Shown here piece after piece: positions 9,232 through 22,200 of a stretch of DNA of 64,000 nt (position 1 is the stretch's first letter; the number at the start of each line of letters is the position of its first letter). The stretch is from Cepaea nemoralis. Taxonomy: Eukaryota > Mollusca > Gastropoda > Stylommatophora > Helicidae. The notes under the pieces are model-generated. The model did not search any database. It saw only the letters and a program-made list of their open reading frames with translations, and had not been told where the DNA came from. The translations under genes and the position numbers were made by a program. The DNA is taken from assembly GCA_014155875.1 (NCBI GenBank), contig JACEFZ010027769.1:1-64000 (forward strand), read 5' to 3'.

Positions 9232-11765
9232 TGGAGAATGAAGAAGGTATATGAGAAATAGTACATGGAGAATGAAGGTACATGAGAAATAGTACATGGA
9301 GAATGAAGAAGGTACATGAGGCAATAATACATGGAGATTGAAGAAGGTACATGAGAAATAGTACATGGAGAATAAAGAAGGTACATGAGAAATAGTACAT
9401 GGAGATTGAAGAAGGTACATGAGAAATAGTACATGGAGAATGAAGAAGGTACATGAGAAATAGTACATGGGGAATGTAGAAGGTATATGAGAAATAGTAC
9501 ACGGAGAATGAAGAAGGTACATGAGAAATAGTACATGGAGATTGAAGAAGGTACATGAGAAATAGTACATGGAGATTGAAGAAGGTACATGAGAAATAGT
9601 ACACGGAGAATGAAGAAGGTACATGAGAAATAGTACATGGAGATTGAAGAAGGTACATGAGAAATAGTACATGGAGAATGAAGAAGGTACATGAGAAATA
9701 GTACATGGAGATTAAAGAAGGTAGATGAGAAATAGTACACGGAGAATGAAGAAGGTACATGAGAAATAGTACATGGAGATTGAAGAAGGTACATGAGAAA
9801 TAGTACATGGAGAATGAAGAAGATACATGAGAAATAGTACATGGAGATTAAAGAAGGTAGATGAGAAATAGTACATGGAGAATGAAGAAGGTACATGAGA
9901 AATAGTACATGGAGAATGAAGAAGGTATATGAGAAATAGTACACGGAGAATGAAGAAGGTATATGAGAAATAGTACATGGAGAATGAAGGTACATGAGAA
10001 ATAGTACATGGAGAATGAAGAAGGTACATGAGGCAATAATACATGGAGATTGAAGAAGGTACATGAGAAATAGTACATGGAGAATAAAGAAGGTACATGA
10101 GAAATAGTACATGGAGATTGAAGAAGGTACATGAGAAATAGTACATGGAGAATGAAGAAGGTACATGAGAAATAGTACATGGGGAATGTAGAAGGTATAT
10201 GAGAAATAGTACACGAAGAATGAAGAAGGTACATGAGAAATAGTACATGGAGAATGAAGAAGGTACATGATAAATAGTACATGGAGATTGAAGAAGGTAC
10301 ATGAGAAATAGTACATGGAGAATGTAGAAGGTATATGAGAAATAGTACATGGAGAATGAAGAAGGTATATGAGAAATAGTACATGGAAAATGAAGAAGGT
10401 ACATGAGAAATAGTACATGAAGAATGAAGAAGGTACATGAGAAATAGTACACGGAGAATGTAGAAGGTATATGAGAAATAGTACACGGAGAATGTAGAAG
10501 GTATATGAGAAATAGTACATGGAGAATGAAGAAGGTATATGAGAAATAGTACATGGAGAATGTAGAAGGTATATGAGAAATAGTACATGGAGAATGAAGA
10601 AGGTATATGAGAAATAGTACACGGAGAATGAAGAAGGTATATGAGAAATAGTACACGGAGAATGAAGAAGGTATATGAGAAATAGTACATGGAGAATGAA
10701 GAAGGTACATGAGAAATAGTACATGGAGATTGAAGAAGGTACATGAGAAATAGTACATGGAGAATGAAGAAGGTACATGAGAAATAGTACATGGAGATTG
10801 AAGAAGGTACATGAGAAATAGTACACGGAGAATGAAGAAGGTACATGAGAAATAGTACATGGAGATTGAAGAAGGTACATGAGAAATAGTACATGGAGAA
10901 TGAAGAAGGTAGATGAGAAATAGTACATGGAGATTAAAGAAGGTAGATGAGAAATAGTACACTGGAGAATGAAGAAGGTACATGAGAAATAGTACATGGA
11001 GAATTGAAGAAGGTACATGAGAAATAGTACATGGAGAATGAAGAAGAGTACATGAGAAATAGTACATGGAGATTAAAGAAGGTAGATGAGAAATAGTACA
11101 TGGAGAATGAAGAAGGTACATGAGAAATAGTACATGGAGAATGAAGAAGGTATATGAGAAATAGTACACGGAGAATGAAGAAGGTATATGAGAAATAGTA
11201 CATGGAGAATGAAGAAGGTATATGAGAAATAGTACATGGAGAATGAAGAAGGTATATGAGAAATAGTACACGGAGAATGAAGAAGGTACATGAGAAATAG
11301 TACACGGAGAATGAAGAAGGTACATGAGAAATAGTACACGGAGAATGAAGAAGGTATATGAGAAATAGTACACGGAGAATGAAGAAGGTATATGAGAAAT
11401 AGTACATGGAGAATGAAGAAGGTACATGAGAAATAGTACACGGAGAATGAAGAAGGTACATGAGAAATAGTACATGGAGAATGAAGAAGGTATATGAGAA
11501 ATAGTACATGGAGAATGAAGAAGGTACATGAGAAATAGTACATGGAGAATGAAGAAGGTACATGAGAAATAGTACATGGAGAATGAAGAAGGTATATGAG
11601 AAATAGTACATGGAGATTGAAGAAGGTACATGAGAAATAGTACATGGAGAATGAAGAAGGTATATGAGAAATAGTACATGGAGAATGAAGAAGGTATATG
11701 AGAAATAGTACACGGAGAATGAAGAAGGTATATAAGAAATAGTACATGGAGAATGAAGGTACATG
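9232..11765 (-). repeat. 34-bp minisatellite, about 75 units
   Basis: The unit reads on the plus strand as GAAGAAGGTACATGAGAAAT followed by AGTACATGGAGAAT. Point variants (ATG/ACA, CATGG/CACGG, AAT/ATT) are spread along it. Because 34 is not a multiple of three and no minus-strand frame of the unit has a stop, all three minus frames stay open for hundreds of codons with a 34-residue period. A block of about 270 bp near 9,235 is repeated near 9,947. Confidence 0.95.
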
Positions 11766-13167
11766 AGAAACAAAAAACGTACACAGGGAATTGCATGGTA
11801 CATGAAGAATGGACAAGACACACAAGTAATATATGACTGCAAAGAAACAGGACAAGAACATGAGAATCAAGAACATGAGAATCAAGAACACTTCAAGGCA
11901 AGGAGAACTGTATGAACACAAGCAACAAATTGTGTAAATTAACACTTTATTGCAAAACATCTCAGCTGTATATTCTGATGACTGTAATATTATCTACTTT
12001 ATTCATGCATACTTACGTGACCCAGCTATCAAAATCCTGTTACAAATTCTTCTTCAAATAAAAGAACTAAAGAACATGAGAAGAGAAGTCAACACAAACA
12101 TGAACATTATGGGGAGGACATGGACAGAGCTACATGGGAATAGCCAAAGATTGGAGGTTTGGCAATGCTTGCGAATTATTTTACAACTGGAAACATTTAA
12201 CACTATTTCCAACATTTACGTATAAGACAGTTCATTCTCTCTAACATATGTATCTTCCTCTCGTGTGTAATTTTTGTCTCTCCTGTCACTCATCTGTCTA
12301 ACTCTCTCATCTGTCCTCACTGTCTATCTTTCTTCCATCTGTCTATTCTCTCTCTCTCTTCCATCTGTCTATCCTCTCTCTCTCTTCCATCTGTCTATTA
12401 TCTCTCTCTCTCATCTGTCTTCACTTTCTCTCTCTTCCATCTGTCTATTCTCTCTCTCTCTCATCTGTCTTCACTTTCTCTCTCTTCCATCTATCTATCC
12501 TCTCTCTCTCTCATCCGCTTCACTCTCTCTTTCTCATATGTCTCTGTCTTACCTGTCTGCTGTCTCTGCCTCTCTCCCATAAATAAACCCCTTAACCACA
12601 ACAACCCTTGCAAGCCAGACATGGATAGTTTGACAGCAAACCTTCCCCTCTGTGTGACAAACCTCTATTTCAGAACTGTATTGCACAAACTTCCAGTCAG
12701 CAAACTTTACCCTTTGTGTGACAAACCTCTATTTCAGAACAGTATTGCACAAACGTCCAGTCAGCAAACCTTGCCACATCACACACATACACATGATGCC
12801 TGTATCACACCACACAAATACATACTATATACACTGTGCTCACACAACTGCTCATGTTTACACAGATTCCACATAGTTTGAGTAGATCACAGAGGTGTAT
12901 CCTTCCAGTGGCAGGCCTGGGATCAGTCTGTATCATCTGTCTTATATCACAGAGGTGTATCCTTCCAGTGGCAGGCCTGGGATCAGTCTGTATCATCTGT
13001 CTTAAGAATGATGAAGCTGGTGCTGGGATTAGACTGACACAAGCTGTCGCTAAAAACTCGAGCTCAGCTGTAATAATGCAGATCATGTTTAGTAATGTTG
13101 GCATACTTGCTGCTGCCAGTCAAGAATTGAGAGTCGTATCTCTGTTGACCTGCTCATTGTTCTGAAT
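11766..13167 (-). other. 3' flank and possible 3' UTR of coiled-coil gene
   Basis: This stretch lies downstream of the last coding exon. On the minus strand AATAAA occurs near 11,998 and 11,945, the first strong poly(A) signals that I find after the stop. If used, the 3' UTR is about 1.5 kb. It includes a TCTC/CATCTGTC-rich tract (12,250-12,580), two or three 60-70-bp direct repeats (12,640-12,770) and a two-copy 60-bp repeat (12,885-13,005). Confidence 0.45.
12250..12580 (+). repeat. TC-rich microsatellite/minisatellite
   Basis: Runs of CTCTCTCT are spaced by TTCCATCTGTCTAT words, about 35-45 bp apart. Confidence 0.8.
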
Positions 13168-13439
13168 CTAATCCAGGGTTAATAAAGTCATTGGTGTCAC
13201 ATCGCTACCCACCCAACATGTCCCATGACAACTTCCATGGTGTCGCTCTGGTCTCAGCCCAGTTTTCAGAACCCTGGCTTCAACCCATTTCTTCTCATCC
13301 TGAGCTGAAGGTAATCCTGAAGACTCATCGTTAATTTCCAGGGCTGCTTCCAGTCTTGTTGGCATAGTTTTGGTGTCAGATGTCACAGTCGGGGACAGTT
13401 GTGGCATGTAGCCTGTTGTTTCCTGGACACCGGTGTCAA
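13168..13439 (-). CDS. candidate C-terminal extension in another frame
   Basis: Just after the stop that ends exon H, the minus strand is open in the adjacent frame for about 90 codons (VLIDTGVQETTGYMPQLSP...) with a composition like a normal polar C-terminus (ALEINDESSGLPSAQDEKKW). A one-base error or frameshift near 13,442 would join it to exon H. The window has indel-prone stretches, so this is plausible but unproven. It could also be untranslated. Confidence 0.3.
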
Positions 13440-13857
13440 TTAAGACCTGGCATAAGTGTGGCCTGCAGGCGATGAATTGTTGACAGTTGCCGAAGGATGT
13501 TGATATCTGTCAGAATCAAACACATCCATTTGATCTAGCTGAGGGTAGGACTTTTGCTGCTCAAGCGACTTTTCATAGTTGCTGTGGTACATATGATGAT
13601 ACGGGTGAAGATGCTGATCTAACACAGGCATGTTCTTGATGAACGCCTCGCTGGAGGGTTGACAGCTCGTTTGTTTGCCTCCAACAACAACTTCATCATC
13701 ATCAGCTAGTTGCTGCCTGGGGCTGTTGTAACTACCAGAGTCTGGTCGACTCCAAGCTGGCCCTGGCAGTTTGGCAATCAGTGACTTCACATGCTCCGAC
13801 AGGTCACCTAGGGAATATTCTAGAGCTGATACTTTCCTGGTACATTCTGGTACTTTC
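13440..13857 (-). CDS. exon H, C-terminal coding exon
   Basis: The acceptor is TTGTTTCAG before 13,857; the first base completes a codon left open by exon G. The frame then runs 138 codons to TAA at 13,440. It begins KVPECTRKVSALEYSLGDL, has an amphipathic helix (LSEHVKSLIAKL) and then a polar, disordered-looking tail rich in Ser, Tyr, His and Gln (SGSYNSPRQQ, HLHPYHHMYHSNY, DVFDSDRYQHPS). No known domain is visible. Tails of this kind are common in centrosomal scaffold proteins. Confidence 0.7.
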
Positions 13858-13924
13858 CTGAAACAATATCAAAACATGCACAACATGATTGTAGCTCTTC
13901 AGTAATGGAAGCCAATATTTTAAT

Positions 13925-14235
13925 TAATTGTTCTAGTCATGTTTGATCACTTGTCTAGTGGACTGGCTTCATTGTTCTACTCATGTTTGATCACTTTAGT
14001 GGGCTGGCTTCAATTGTTCTACTCATGTTTGATCACTTGTCTAGTGGGCTGGCTTCATTACTCTAGTCATGTTTGATCATTTGTCTAGTGGGCTTAATTG
14101 TTCTAGTCGTGTTTTATCACATGTCTTGTGGGCTTGCTTCATCCTTCTACTCATGTTTGATCACTCATCTAATATGCTTGCTTAATTGTTCCAGGCATGT
14201 TTGATACTTATCTAGTGGGCTTGCTTCACTGTTCT
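13925..14235 (+). repeat. degenerate repeat of about 60 bp, five to six units
   Basis: Units carry TTGTTCTACTCATGTTTGAT then CACTTGTCTAGTGGGCTGGC, with indels. Confidence 0.8.
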
Positions 14236-14299
14236 GCTCATATTTGGTGCTTGTAACTTAAATGAGACCTTTTATCTGTGTCATCACTATCATCATCAA

Positions 14300-14440
14300 C
14301 ATCATCATCAAGTGCCATGCTGGTAAGAGTAAGCAGCCATGGTTCACAACTTCAAACCAGTCTCAGATCTGGGCTGTCTTCTTGTACCCATTCTGCCATA
14401 TGCCCAAGCCACCCAAGTATTGATTTATTCAATGACAGGA
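14300..14440 (-). pseudogene. LINE family-1 3' fragment
   Basis: The minus strand matches the family-1 tail: a (ATC)n-rich end, then GTGCCATGCTGG... and the codons around the YLGGLG-type motif, heavily decayed. Confidence 0.5.
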
Positions 14441-14650
14441 AAGTCACATGAAGACTAAATACGGGAATCTTTATGACAGGAAAGTCACATGAAGACTAAA
14501 TACAGGAATCTTTATGACAGGAAAGCCACATGATGACAAATTATGGGAATCTTGATGACAGGAAAGACACATTAACCCAAAATATGGGAACCTTGAAGAC
14601 AGGAAAGCCACATGAAGACTAAATATGGGAATCTCAATGACAGGAAAGAG
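14437..14650 (+). repeat. 41-bp tandem repeat, about five units
   Basis: Units contain GACAGGAAAGTCACATGAAG then ACTAAATA.GGGAATCTT; they are inserted in the LINE relic. Confidence 0.85.
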
Positions 14651-14712
14651 CCACACAGATACAGGTGAACATATGCCAACAACTCAACAGCCATTAATGT
14701 TTGTCAACTTGT

Positions 14713-15928
14713 CTGCTCATTGTCCACACTTCACATCCATACACAAGTCCTGAAAGTTGACATTGTCCACACTTCACATCCATACACAAGTCCTGAAAGT
14801 TGACATTGTCCACACTTCACATCCATACACAAGTCCTGAAAGTTGACATTGTCCACACTTCACATCCATACACAAGTCCTGAAAGTTGACATTGTCCACA
14901 CTTCACATCCATACACAAGTCCTGAAAGTTGACATTGTCCACACTTCACATCCATACACAAGTTCTGAAAGTTGACATTGTCCACACTTCACATCCATAC
15001 ACAAGTCCTGAAAGTTGACATTGTCCACACTTCACATCCATACACAAGTCCTGAAAGTTGACATTGTCCACACTTCACATCCATACACAAGTCCTGAAAG
15101 TTGACATTGTCCACACTTCACATCCATACACAAGTCCTGAAAGTTGACATTGTCCACACTTCACATCCATACACAAGTCCTGAAAGTTGACATTGTCCAC
15201 ACTTCACATCCATACACAAGTCCTGAAAGTTGACATTGTCCACACTTCACATCCATACACAAGTCCTGAAAGTTGACATTGTCCACACTTCACATCCATA
15301 CACAAGTCCTGAAAGTTGACATTGTCCACACTTCACATCCATACACAAGTTCTGAAAGTTGACATTGTCCACACTTCACATCCATACACAAGTCCTGAAA
15401 GTTGACATTGTCCACACTTCACATCCATACACAAGTCCTGAAAGTTGACATTGTCCACACTTCACATCCATACACAAGTCCTGAAAGTTGACATTGTCCA
15501 CACTTCACATCCATACACAAGTCCTGAAAGTTGACATTGTCCACACTTCACATCCATACACAAGTCCTGAAAGTTGACATTGTCCACACTTCACATCCAT
15601 ACACAAGTCCTGAAAGTTGACATTGTCCACACTTCACATCCATACACAAGTCCTGAAAGTTGACATTGTCCACACTTCACATCCATACACAAGTCCTGAA
15701 AGTTGACATTGTCCACACTTCACATCCATACACAAGTCCTGAAAGTTGACACTGTCCCCACTTCACATCCATACACAAGCCCTGAGAGTTGACATTGTCC
15801 ACACTTCACATCCATACACAAGTCCTGAAAGTTGACATTGTCCACACTTCACATCCATACACAAGTCCTGAGAGTTGACATTGTCCACACTTCACATCCA
15901 TACACAAGTCCTGAAAGTTGACATTGAG
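14713..15928 (-). repeat. 43-bp minisatellite derived from LINE coding sequence, about 28 units
   Basis: The plus-strand unit is GTTGACATTGTCCACACTTC, then ACATCCATACACAAGTCCTGAAA split over the unit border. On the minus strand the unit encodes LVYGCEVWTMS in one frame, the 'LYG.E.WT' motif of LINE reverse-transcriptase C-termini. LINE sequence flanks it on the low side. It lies in intron G-H. Confidence 0.95.
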
Positions 15929-15934
15929 ATAGTT

Positions 15935-16024
15935 CAATATTAAAAATCCATCATGATGCAGATTTGAATACATGACTATTGGGCTGGCAGGGAAACACTC
16001 TAGCCACTGTGCCACCATGACCCC
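15935..16024 (-). mobile_element. tRNA-derived SINE head
   Basis: The minus strand has a perfect Pol III A box (TGGCACAGTGG) near the high end and a poor B box (GTATTCAAATC) about 45 bases on. It stands between the 43-bp array and the exon G donor. The body is short or lost. Confidence 0.55.
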
Positions 16025-16085
16025 CAGGATGCTACTTGCTCACATCACACACATGCAGAGACCACATCCACAAGACACAACTTAC

Positions 16086-16207
16086 TGTGACAGAACAGAT
16101 CTGATGTCTGCCTTTGTGTGAACCTTGAACATTTCTATCACTTCAGGACCGACAACAGGCATAGGAGTCGGTAGGCTGGTGCTGCAGGGATGTGCCAGTT
16201 TCTTCAC
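16086..16207 (-). CDS. exon G
   Basis: This 122-base exon lies between TCTGTTTCAG and the donor CA|GTAAGT. In phase 0 it encodes VKKLAHPCSTSLPTPMPVV, then GPEVIEMFKVHTKADIRSVL, and leaves two bases that exon H completes as Gln. The other start frame has a stop. The exon links the long coiled coil to the tail and includes a Pro-rich turn. The neighbouring 46-bp array ends only about 40 bases before its acceptor. Confidence 0.75.
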
Positions 16208-16245
16208 CTGAAACAGACAACACAAGTACGGTTACTGCAGAGCCA

Positions 16246-19200
16246 TCACGCTTCCACCCAACCAGTCAATGCCATGCAGTACTGGCACATGCAAGTCTTC
16301 CACCCAACCAGTCAATGCCATGTAGTGGTGGCACATGCAAGTCTTCCACTCAACCAGTCAATGCCATGCAGTACTGGCACATGCAAGTCTTCCACCCAAC
16401 CAGTCAATGCCATGCAGTACTGGCACATGCAAGTCTTCCACCCAACCAGTCAGTGCCATGTAGAGGTGGCACATGAGAGTCTTCCACCCAACCAGTCAAT
16501 GCCATATAGTGGTGGCACATGCAAGTCTTCCACCCAACCAGTCAATGCCATGTAGTAGCTGGCACATGCAAGTCTTCCACCCAACCAGTCAATGCCATGT
16601 AGTGCTGGCACATGCAAGTCTTCCACCCAACCAGTCAATGCCATGTAGTACTGGCACATGCAAGTCTTCCACCCAACCAGTCAATGCCATGTAGTAGCTG
16701 GCACATGCAAGTCTTCCACCCAACCAGTCAATGCCATGTAGTAGCTGGCACATGCAAGTCTTCCACTCAACCAGTCAATTCCATGTAGTACTGGCACATG
16801 CAAGTCTTCCACCCAACCAGTCAATGCCATGTAGTGCTGGCACATGCAAGTCTTCCACCCAACCAGTCAATGCCATGTAGTACTGGCACATACAAGTCTT
16901 CCACCCAACCAGTCAATGCCATGTAGTACTGGCACATGCAAGTCTTCCACCCAACCAGTCAATGCCATGTAGTACTGGCACATGCAAGTCTTCCACCCAA
17001 CCAGTCAATGCCATGTAGTAGCTGGCACATGCAAGTCTTCCACCCAACCAGTCAATGCCATGTAGTACTGGCACATGCAAGTCTTCCACCCAACCAGTCA
17101 ATGCCATGTAGTACTGGCACATGCAAGTCTTCCACCCAACCAGTCAATGCCATGTAGTGCTGGCACATGCAAGTCTTCCACCCAACCAGTCAATGCCATG
17201 TAGTAGCTGGCACATGCAAGTCTTCCACCCAACCAGTCAATGCCATGTAGTACTGGCACATGCAAGTCTTCCACCCAACCAGTCAATGCCATGTAGTGCT
17301 GGCACATGCAAGTCTTCCACCCAACCAGTCAATGCCATGTAGTACTGGCACATGCAAGTCTTCCACCCAACCAGTCAATGCCATGTAGTACTGGCACATG
17401 CAAGTCTTCCACCCAACCAGTCAATGCCATGTAGTACTGGCACATGCAAGTCTTCCACCCAACCAGTCAATGCCATGTAGTACTGGCACATGCAAGTCTT
17501 CCACCCAACCAGTCAATGCCATGTAGTACTGGCACATGCAAGTCTTCCACCCAACCAGTCAATGCCATGTAGTACTGGCACATGCAAGTCTTCCACCCAA
17601 CCAGTCAATGCCATGTAGTACTGGCACATGCAAGTCTTCCACCCAACCAGTCAATGCCATGTAGTACTGGCACATGCAAGTCTTCCACCCAACCAGTCAA
17701 TGCCATGTAGTACTGGCACATGCAAGTCTTCCACCCAACCAGTCAATGCCATGTAGTACTGGCACATGCAAGTCTTCCACCCAACCAGTCAATGCCATGT
17801 AGTACTGGCACATGCAAGTCTTCCACCCAACCAGTCAATGCCATGTAGTACTGGCACATGCAAGTCTTCCACCCAACCAGTCAATGCCATGTAGTACTGG
17901 CACATGCAAGTCTTCCACCCAACCAGTCAATGCCATGTAGTACTGGCACATGCAAGTCTTCCACCCAACCAGTCAATGCCATGTAGTAGCTGGCACATGC
18001 AAGTCTTCCACCCAACCAGTCAATGCCATGTAGTACTGGCACATGCAAGTCTTCCACCCAACCAGTCAATGCCATGTAGTACTGGCACATGCAAGTCTTC
18101 CACCCAACCAGTCAATGCCATGTAGTACTGGCACATGCAAGTCTTCCACCCAACCAGTCAATGCCATGTAGTACTGGCACATGCAAGTCTTCCACCAACC
18201 AGTCAATGCCATGTAGTAGCTGGCACATGCAAGTCTTCCACCCAACCAGTCAATGCCATGTAGTAGCTGGCACATGCAAGTCTTCCACCCAACCAGTCAA
18301 TGCCATGTAGTACTGGCACATGCAAGTCTTCCACCCAACCAGTCAATGCCATGTAGTACTGGCACATGCAAGTCTTCCACCCAACCAGTCAATGCCATGT
18401 AGTACTGGCACATGCAAGTCTTCCACCCAACCAGTCAATGCCATGTAGTACTGGCACATGCAAGTCTTCCACCCAACCAGTCAATGCCATGTAGTACTGG
18501 CACATGCAAGTCTTCCACCCAACCAGTCAATGCCATGTAGTACTGGCACATGCAAGTCTTCCACCCAACCAGTCAATGCCATGTAGTACTGGCACATGCA
18601 AGTCTTCCACCCAACCAGTCAATGCCATGTAGTACTGGCACATGCAAGTCTTCCACCCAACCAGTCAATGCCATGTAGTACTGGCACATGCAAGTCTTCC
18701 ACCCAACCAGTCAATGCCATGTAGTACTGGCACATGCAAGTCTTCCACCCAACCAGTCAATGCCATGTAGTACTGGCACATGCAAGTCTTCCACCCAACC
18801 AGTCAATGCCATGTAGTACTGGCACATGCAAGTCTTCCACCCAACCAGTCAATGCCATGTAGTACTGGCACATGCAAGTCTTCCACCCAACCAGTCAATG
18901 CCATGTAGTACTGGCACATGCAAGTCTTCCACCCAACCAGTCAATGCCATGTAGTACTGGCACATGCAAGTCTTCCACCCAACCAGTCAATGCCATGTAG
19001 TACTGGCACATGCAAGTCTTCCACCCAACCAGTCAATGCCATGTAGTACTGGCACATGCAAGTCTTCCACCCAACCAGTCAATGCCATGTAGTACTGGCA
19101 CATGCAAGTCTTCCACCCAACCAGTCAATGCCATGTAGTACTGGCACATGCAAGTCTTCCACCCAACCAGTCAATGCCATGTAGTACTGGCACATGCAAG

Positions 19201-22200
19201 TCTTCCACCCAACCAGTCAATGCCATGTAGTACTGGCACATGCAAGTCTTCCACCCAACCAGTCAATGCCATGTAGTACTGGCACATGCAAGTCTTCCAC
19301 CCAACCAGTCAATGCCATGTAGTACTGGCACATGCAAGTCTTCCACCCAACCAGTCAATGCCATGTAGTACTGGCACATGCAAGTCTTCCACCCAACCAG
19401 TCAATGCCATGTAGTACTGGCACATGCAAGTCTTCCACCCAACCAGTCAATGCCATGTAGTACTGGCACATGCAAGTCTTCCACCCAACCAGTCAATGCC
19501 ATGTAGTACTGGCACATGCAAGTCTTCCACCCAACCAGTCAATGCCATGTAGTACTGGCACATGCAAGTCTTCCACCCAACCAGTCAATGCCATGTAGTA
19601 CTGGCACATGCAAGTCTTCCACCCAACCAGTCAATGCCATGTAGTACTGGCACATGCAAGTCTTCCACCCAACCAGTCAATGCCATGTAGTACTGGCACA
19701 TGCAAGTCTTCCACCCAACCAGTCAATGCCATGTAGTACTGGCACATGCAAGTCTTCCACCCAACCAGTCAATGCCATGTAGTACTGGCACATGCAAGTC
19801 TTCCACCCAACCAGTCAATGCCATGTAGTACTGGCACATGCAAGTCTTCCACCCAACCAGTCAATGCCATGTAGTACTGGCACATGCAAGTCTTCCACCC
19901 AACCAGTCAATGCCATGTAGTACTGGCACATGCAAGTCTTCCACCCAACCAGTCAATGCCATGTAGTACTGGCACATGCAAGTCTTCCACCCAACCAGTC
20001 AATGCCATGTAGTACTGGCACATGCAAGTCTTCCACCCAACCAGTCAATGCCATGTAGTACTGGCACATGCAAGTCTTCCACCCAACCAGTCAATGCCAT
20101 GTAGTACTGGCACATGCAAGTCTTCCACCCAACCAGTCAATGCCATGTAGTACTGGCACATGCAAGTCTTCCACCCAACCAGTCAATGCCATGTAGTACT
20201 GGCACATGCAAGTCTTCCACCCAACCAGTCAATGCCATGTAGTACTGGCACATGCAAGTCTTCCACCCAACCAGTCAATGCCATGTAGTACTGGCACATG
20301 CAAGTCTTCCACCCAACCAGTCAATGCCATGTAGTACTGGCACATGCAAGTCTTCCACCCAACCAGTCAATGCCATGTAGTACTGGCACATGCAAGTCTT
20401 CCACCCAACCAGTCAATGCCATGTAGTACTGGCACATGCAAGTCTTCCACCCAACCAGTCAATGCCATGTAGTACTGGCACATGCAAGTCTTCCACCCAA
20501 CCAGTCAATGCCATGTAGTACTGGCACATGCAAGTCTTCCACCCAACCAGTCAATGCCATGTAGTACTGGCACATGCAAGTCTTCCACCCAACCAGTCAA
20601 TGCCATGTAGTACTGGCACATGCAAGTCTTCCACCCAACCAGTCAATGCCATGTAGTACTGGCACATGCAAGTCTTCCACCCAACCAGTCAATGCCATGT
20701 AGTACTGGCACATGCAAGTCTTCCACCCAACCAGTCAATGCCATGTAGTACTGGCACATGCAAGTCTTCCACCCAACCAGTCAATGCCATGTAGTACTGG
20801 CACATGCAAGTCTTCCACCCAACCAGTCAATGCCATGTAGTACTGGCACATGCAAGTCTTCCACCCAACCAGTCAATGCCATGTAGTACTGGCACATGCA
20901 AGTCTTCCACCCAACCAGTCAATGCCATGTAGTACTGGCACATGCAAGTCTTCCACCCAACCAGTCAATGCCATGTAGTACTGGCACATGCAAGTCTTCC
21001 ACCCAACCAGTCAATGCCATGTAGTACTGGCACATGCAAGTCTTCCACCCAACCAGTCAATGCCATGTAGTACTGGCACATGCAAGTCTTCCACCCAACC
21101 AGTCAATGCCATGTAGTACTGGCACATGCAAGTCTTCCACCCAACCAGTCAATGCCATGTAGTGCTGGCACATGCAAGTCTTCCACCAACCAGTCAATGC
21201 CATGTAGTACTGGCACATGCAAGTCTTCCACCCAACCAGTCAATGCCATGTAGTACTGGCACATGCAAGTCTTCCACCCAACCAGTCAATGCCATGTAGT
21301 GCTGGCACATGCAAGTCTTCCACCCAACCAGTCAATGCCATGTAGTGCTGGCACATGCAAGTCTTCCACCCAACCAGTCAATGCCATGTAGTGCTGGCAC
21401 ATGCAAGTCTTCCACCCAACCAGTCAATGCCATGTAGTAGCTGGCACATGCAAGTCTTCCACCCAACCAGTCAATGCCATGTAGTACTGGCACATGCAAG
21501 TCCTTCCACCCAACCAGTCAATGCCATGTAGGTACTGGCACATGCAAGTCTTCCACCCAACCAGTCAATAGCCATGTAGTACTGGCACATGCAAGTCTTC
21601 CACCCAACCAGTCAATGCCAATGCCATGCAGTACTGGCACATACAAGTCTTCCACCCAACCAGTCAATGCCATGTAGTACTGGCACATACAAGTCTTCCA
21701 CCCAACCAGTCAATGCCATGTAGTACTGGCACATGCAAGTCTTCCACCCAACCAGTCAATGCCATGTAGTACTGGCACATGCAAGTCTTCCACCCAACCA
21801 GTCAATGCCATGTAGTACTGGCACATGCAAGTCTTCCACCCAACCAGTCAATGCCATGTAGTACTGGCACATGCAAGTCTTCCACCCAACCAGTCAATGC
21901 CATGTAGTACTGGCACATGCAAGTCTTCCACCCAACCAGTCAATGCCATGTAGTACTGGCACATGCAAGTCTTCCACCCAACCAGTCAATGCCATGTAGT
22001 ACTGGCACATGCAAGTCTTCCACCCAACAGTCAATGCCATGTAGTACTGGCACATGCAAGTCTTCCACCCAACCAGTCAATGCCATGTAGTACTGGCACA
22101 TGCAAGTCTTCCACCCAACCAGTCAATGCCATGTAGTACTGGCACATGCAAGTCTTCCACCCAACCAGTCAATGCCATGTAGTACTGGGCACATGCAAGT

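Noticed and set aside
9126..11960. Minus-strand frames of up to about 700 codons
   Set aside because: They only follow the 34-bp repeat, which lacks stops on that strand; composition is periodic (YYFSCTFF, LHVLFLMYLL).
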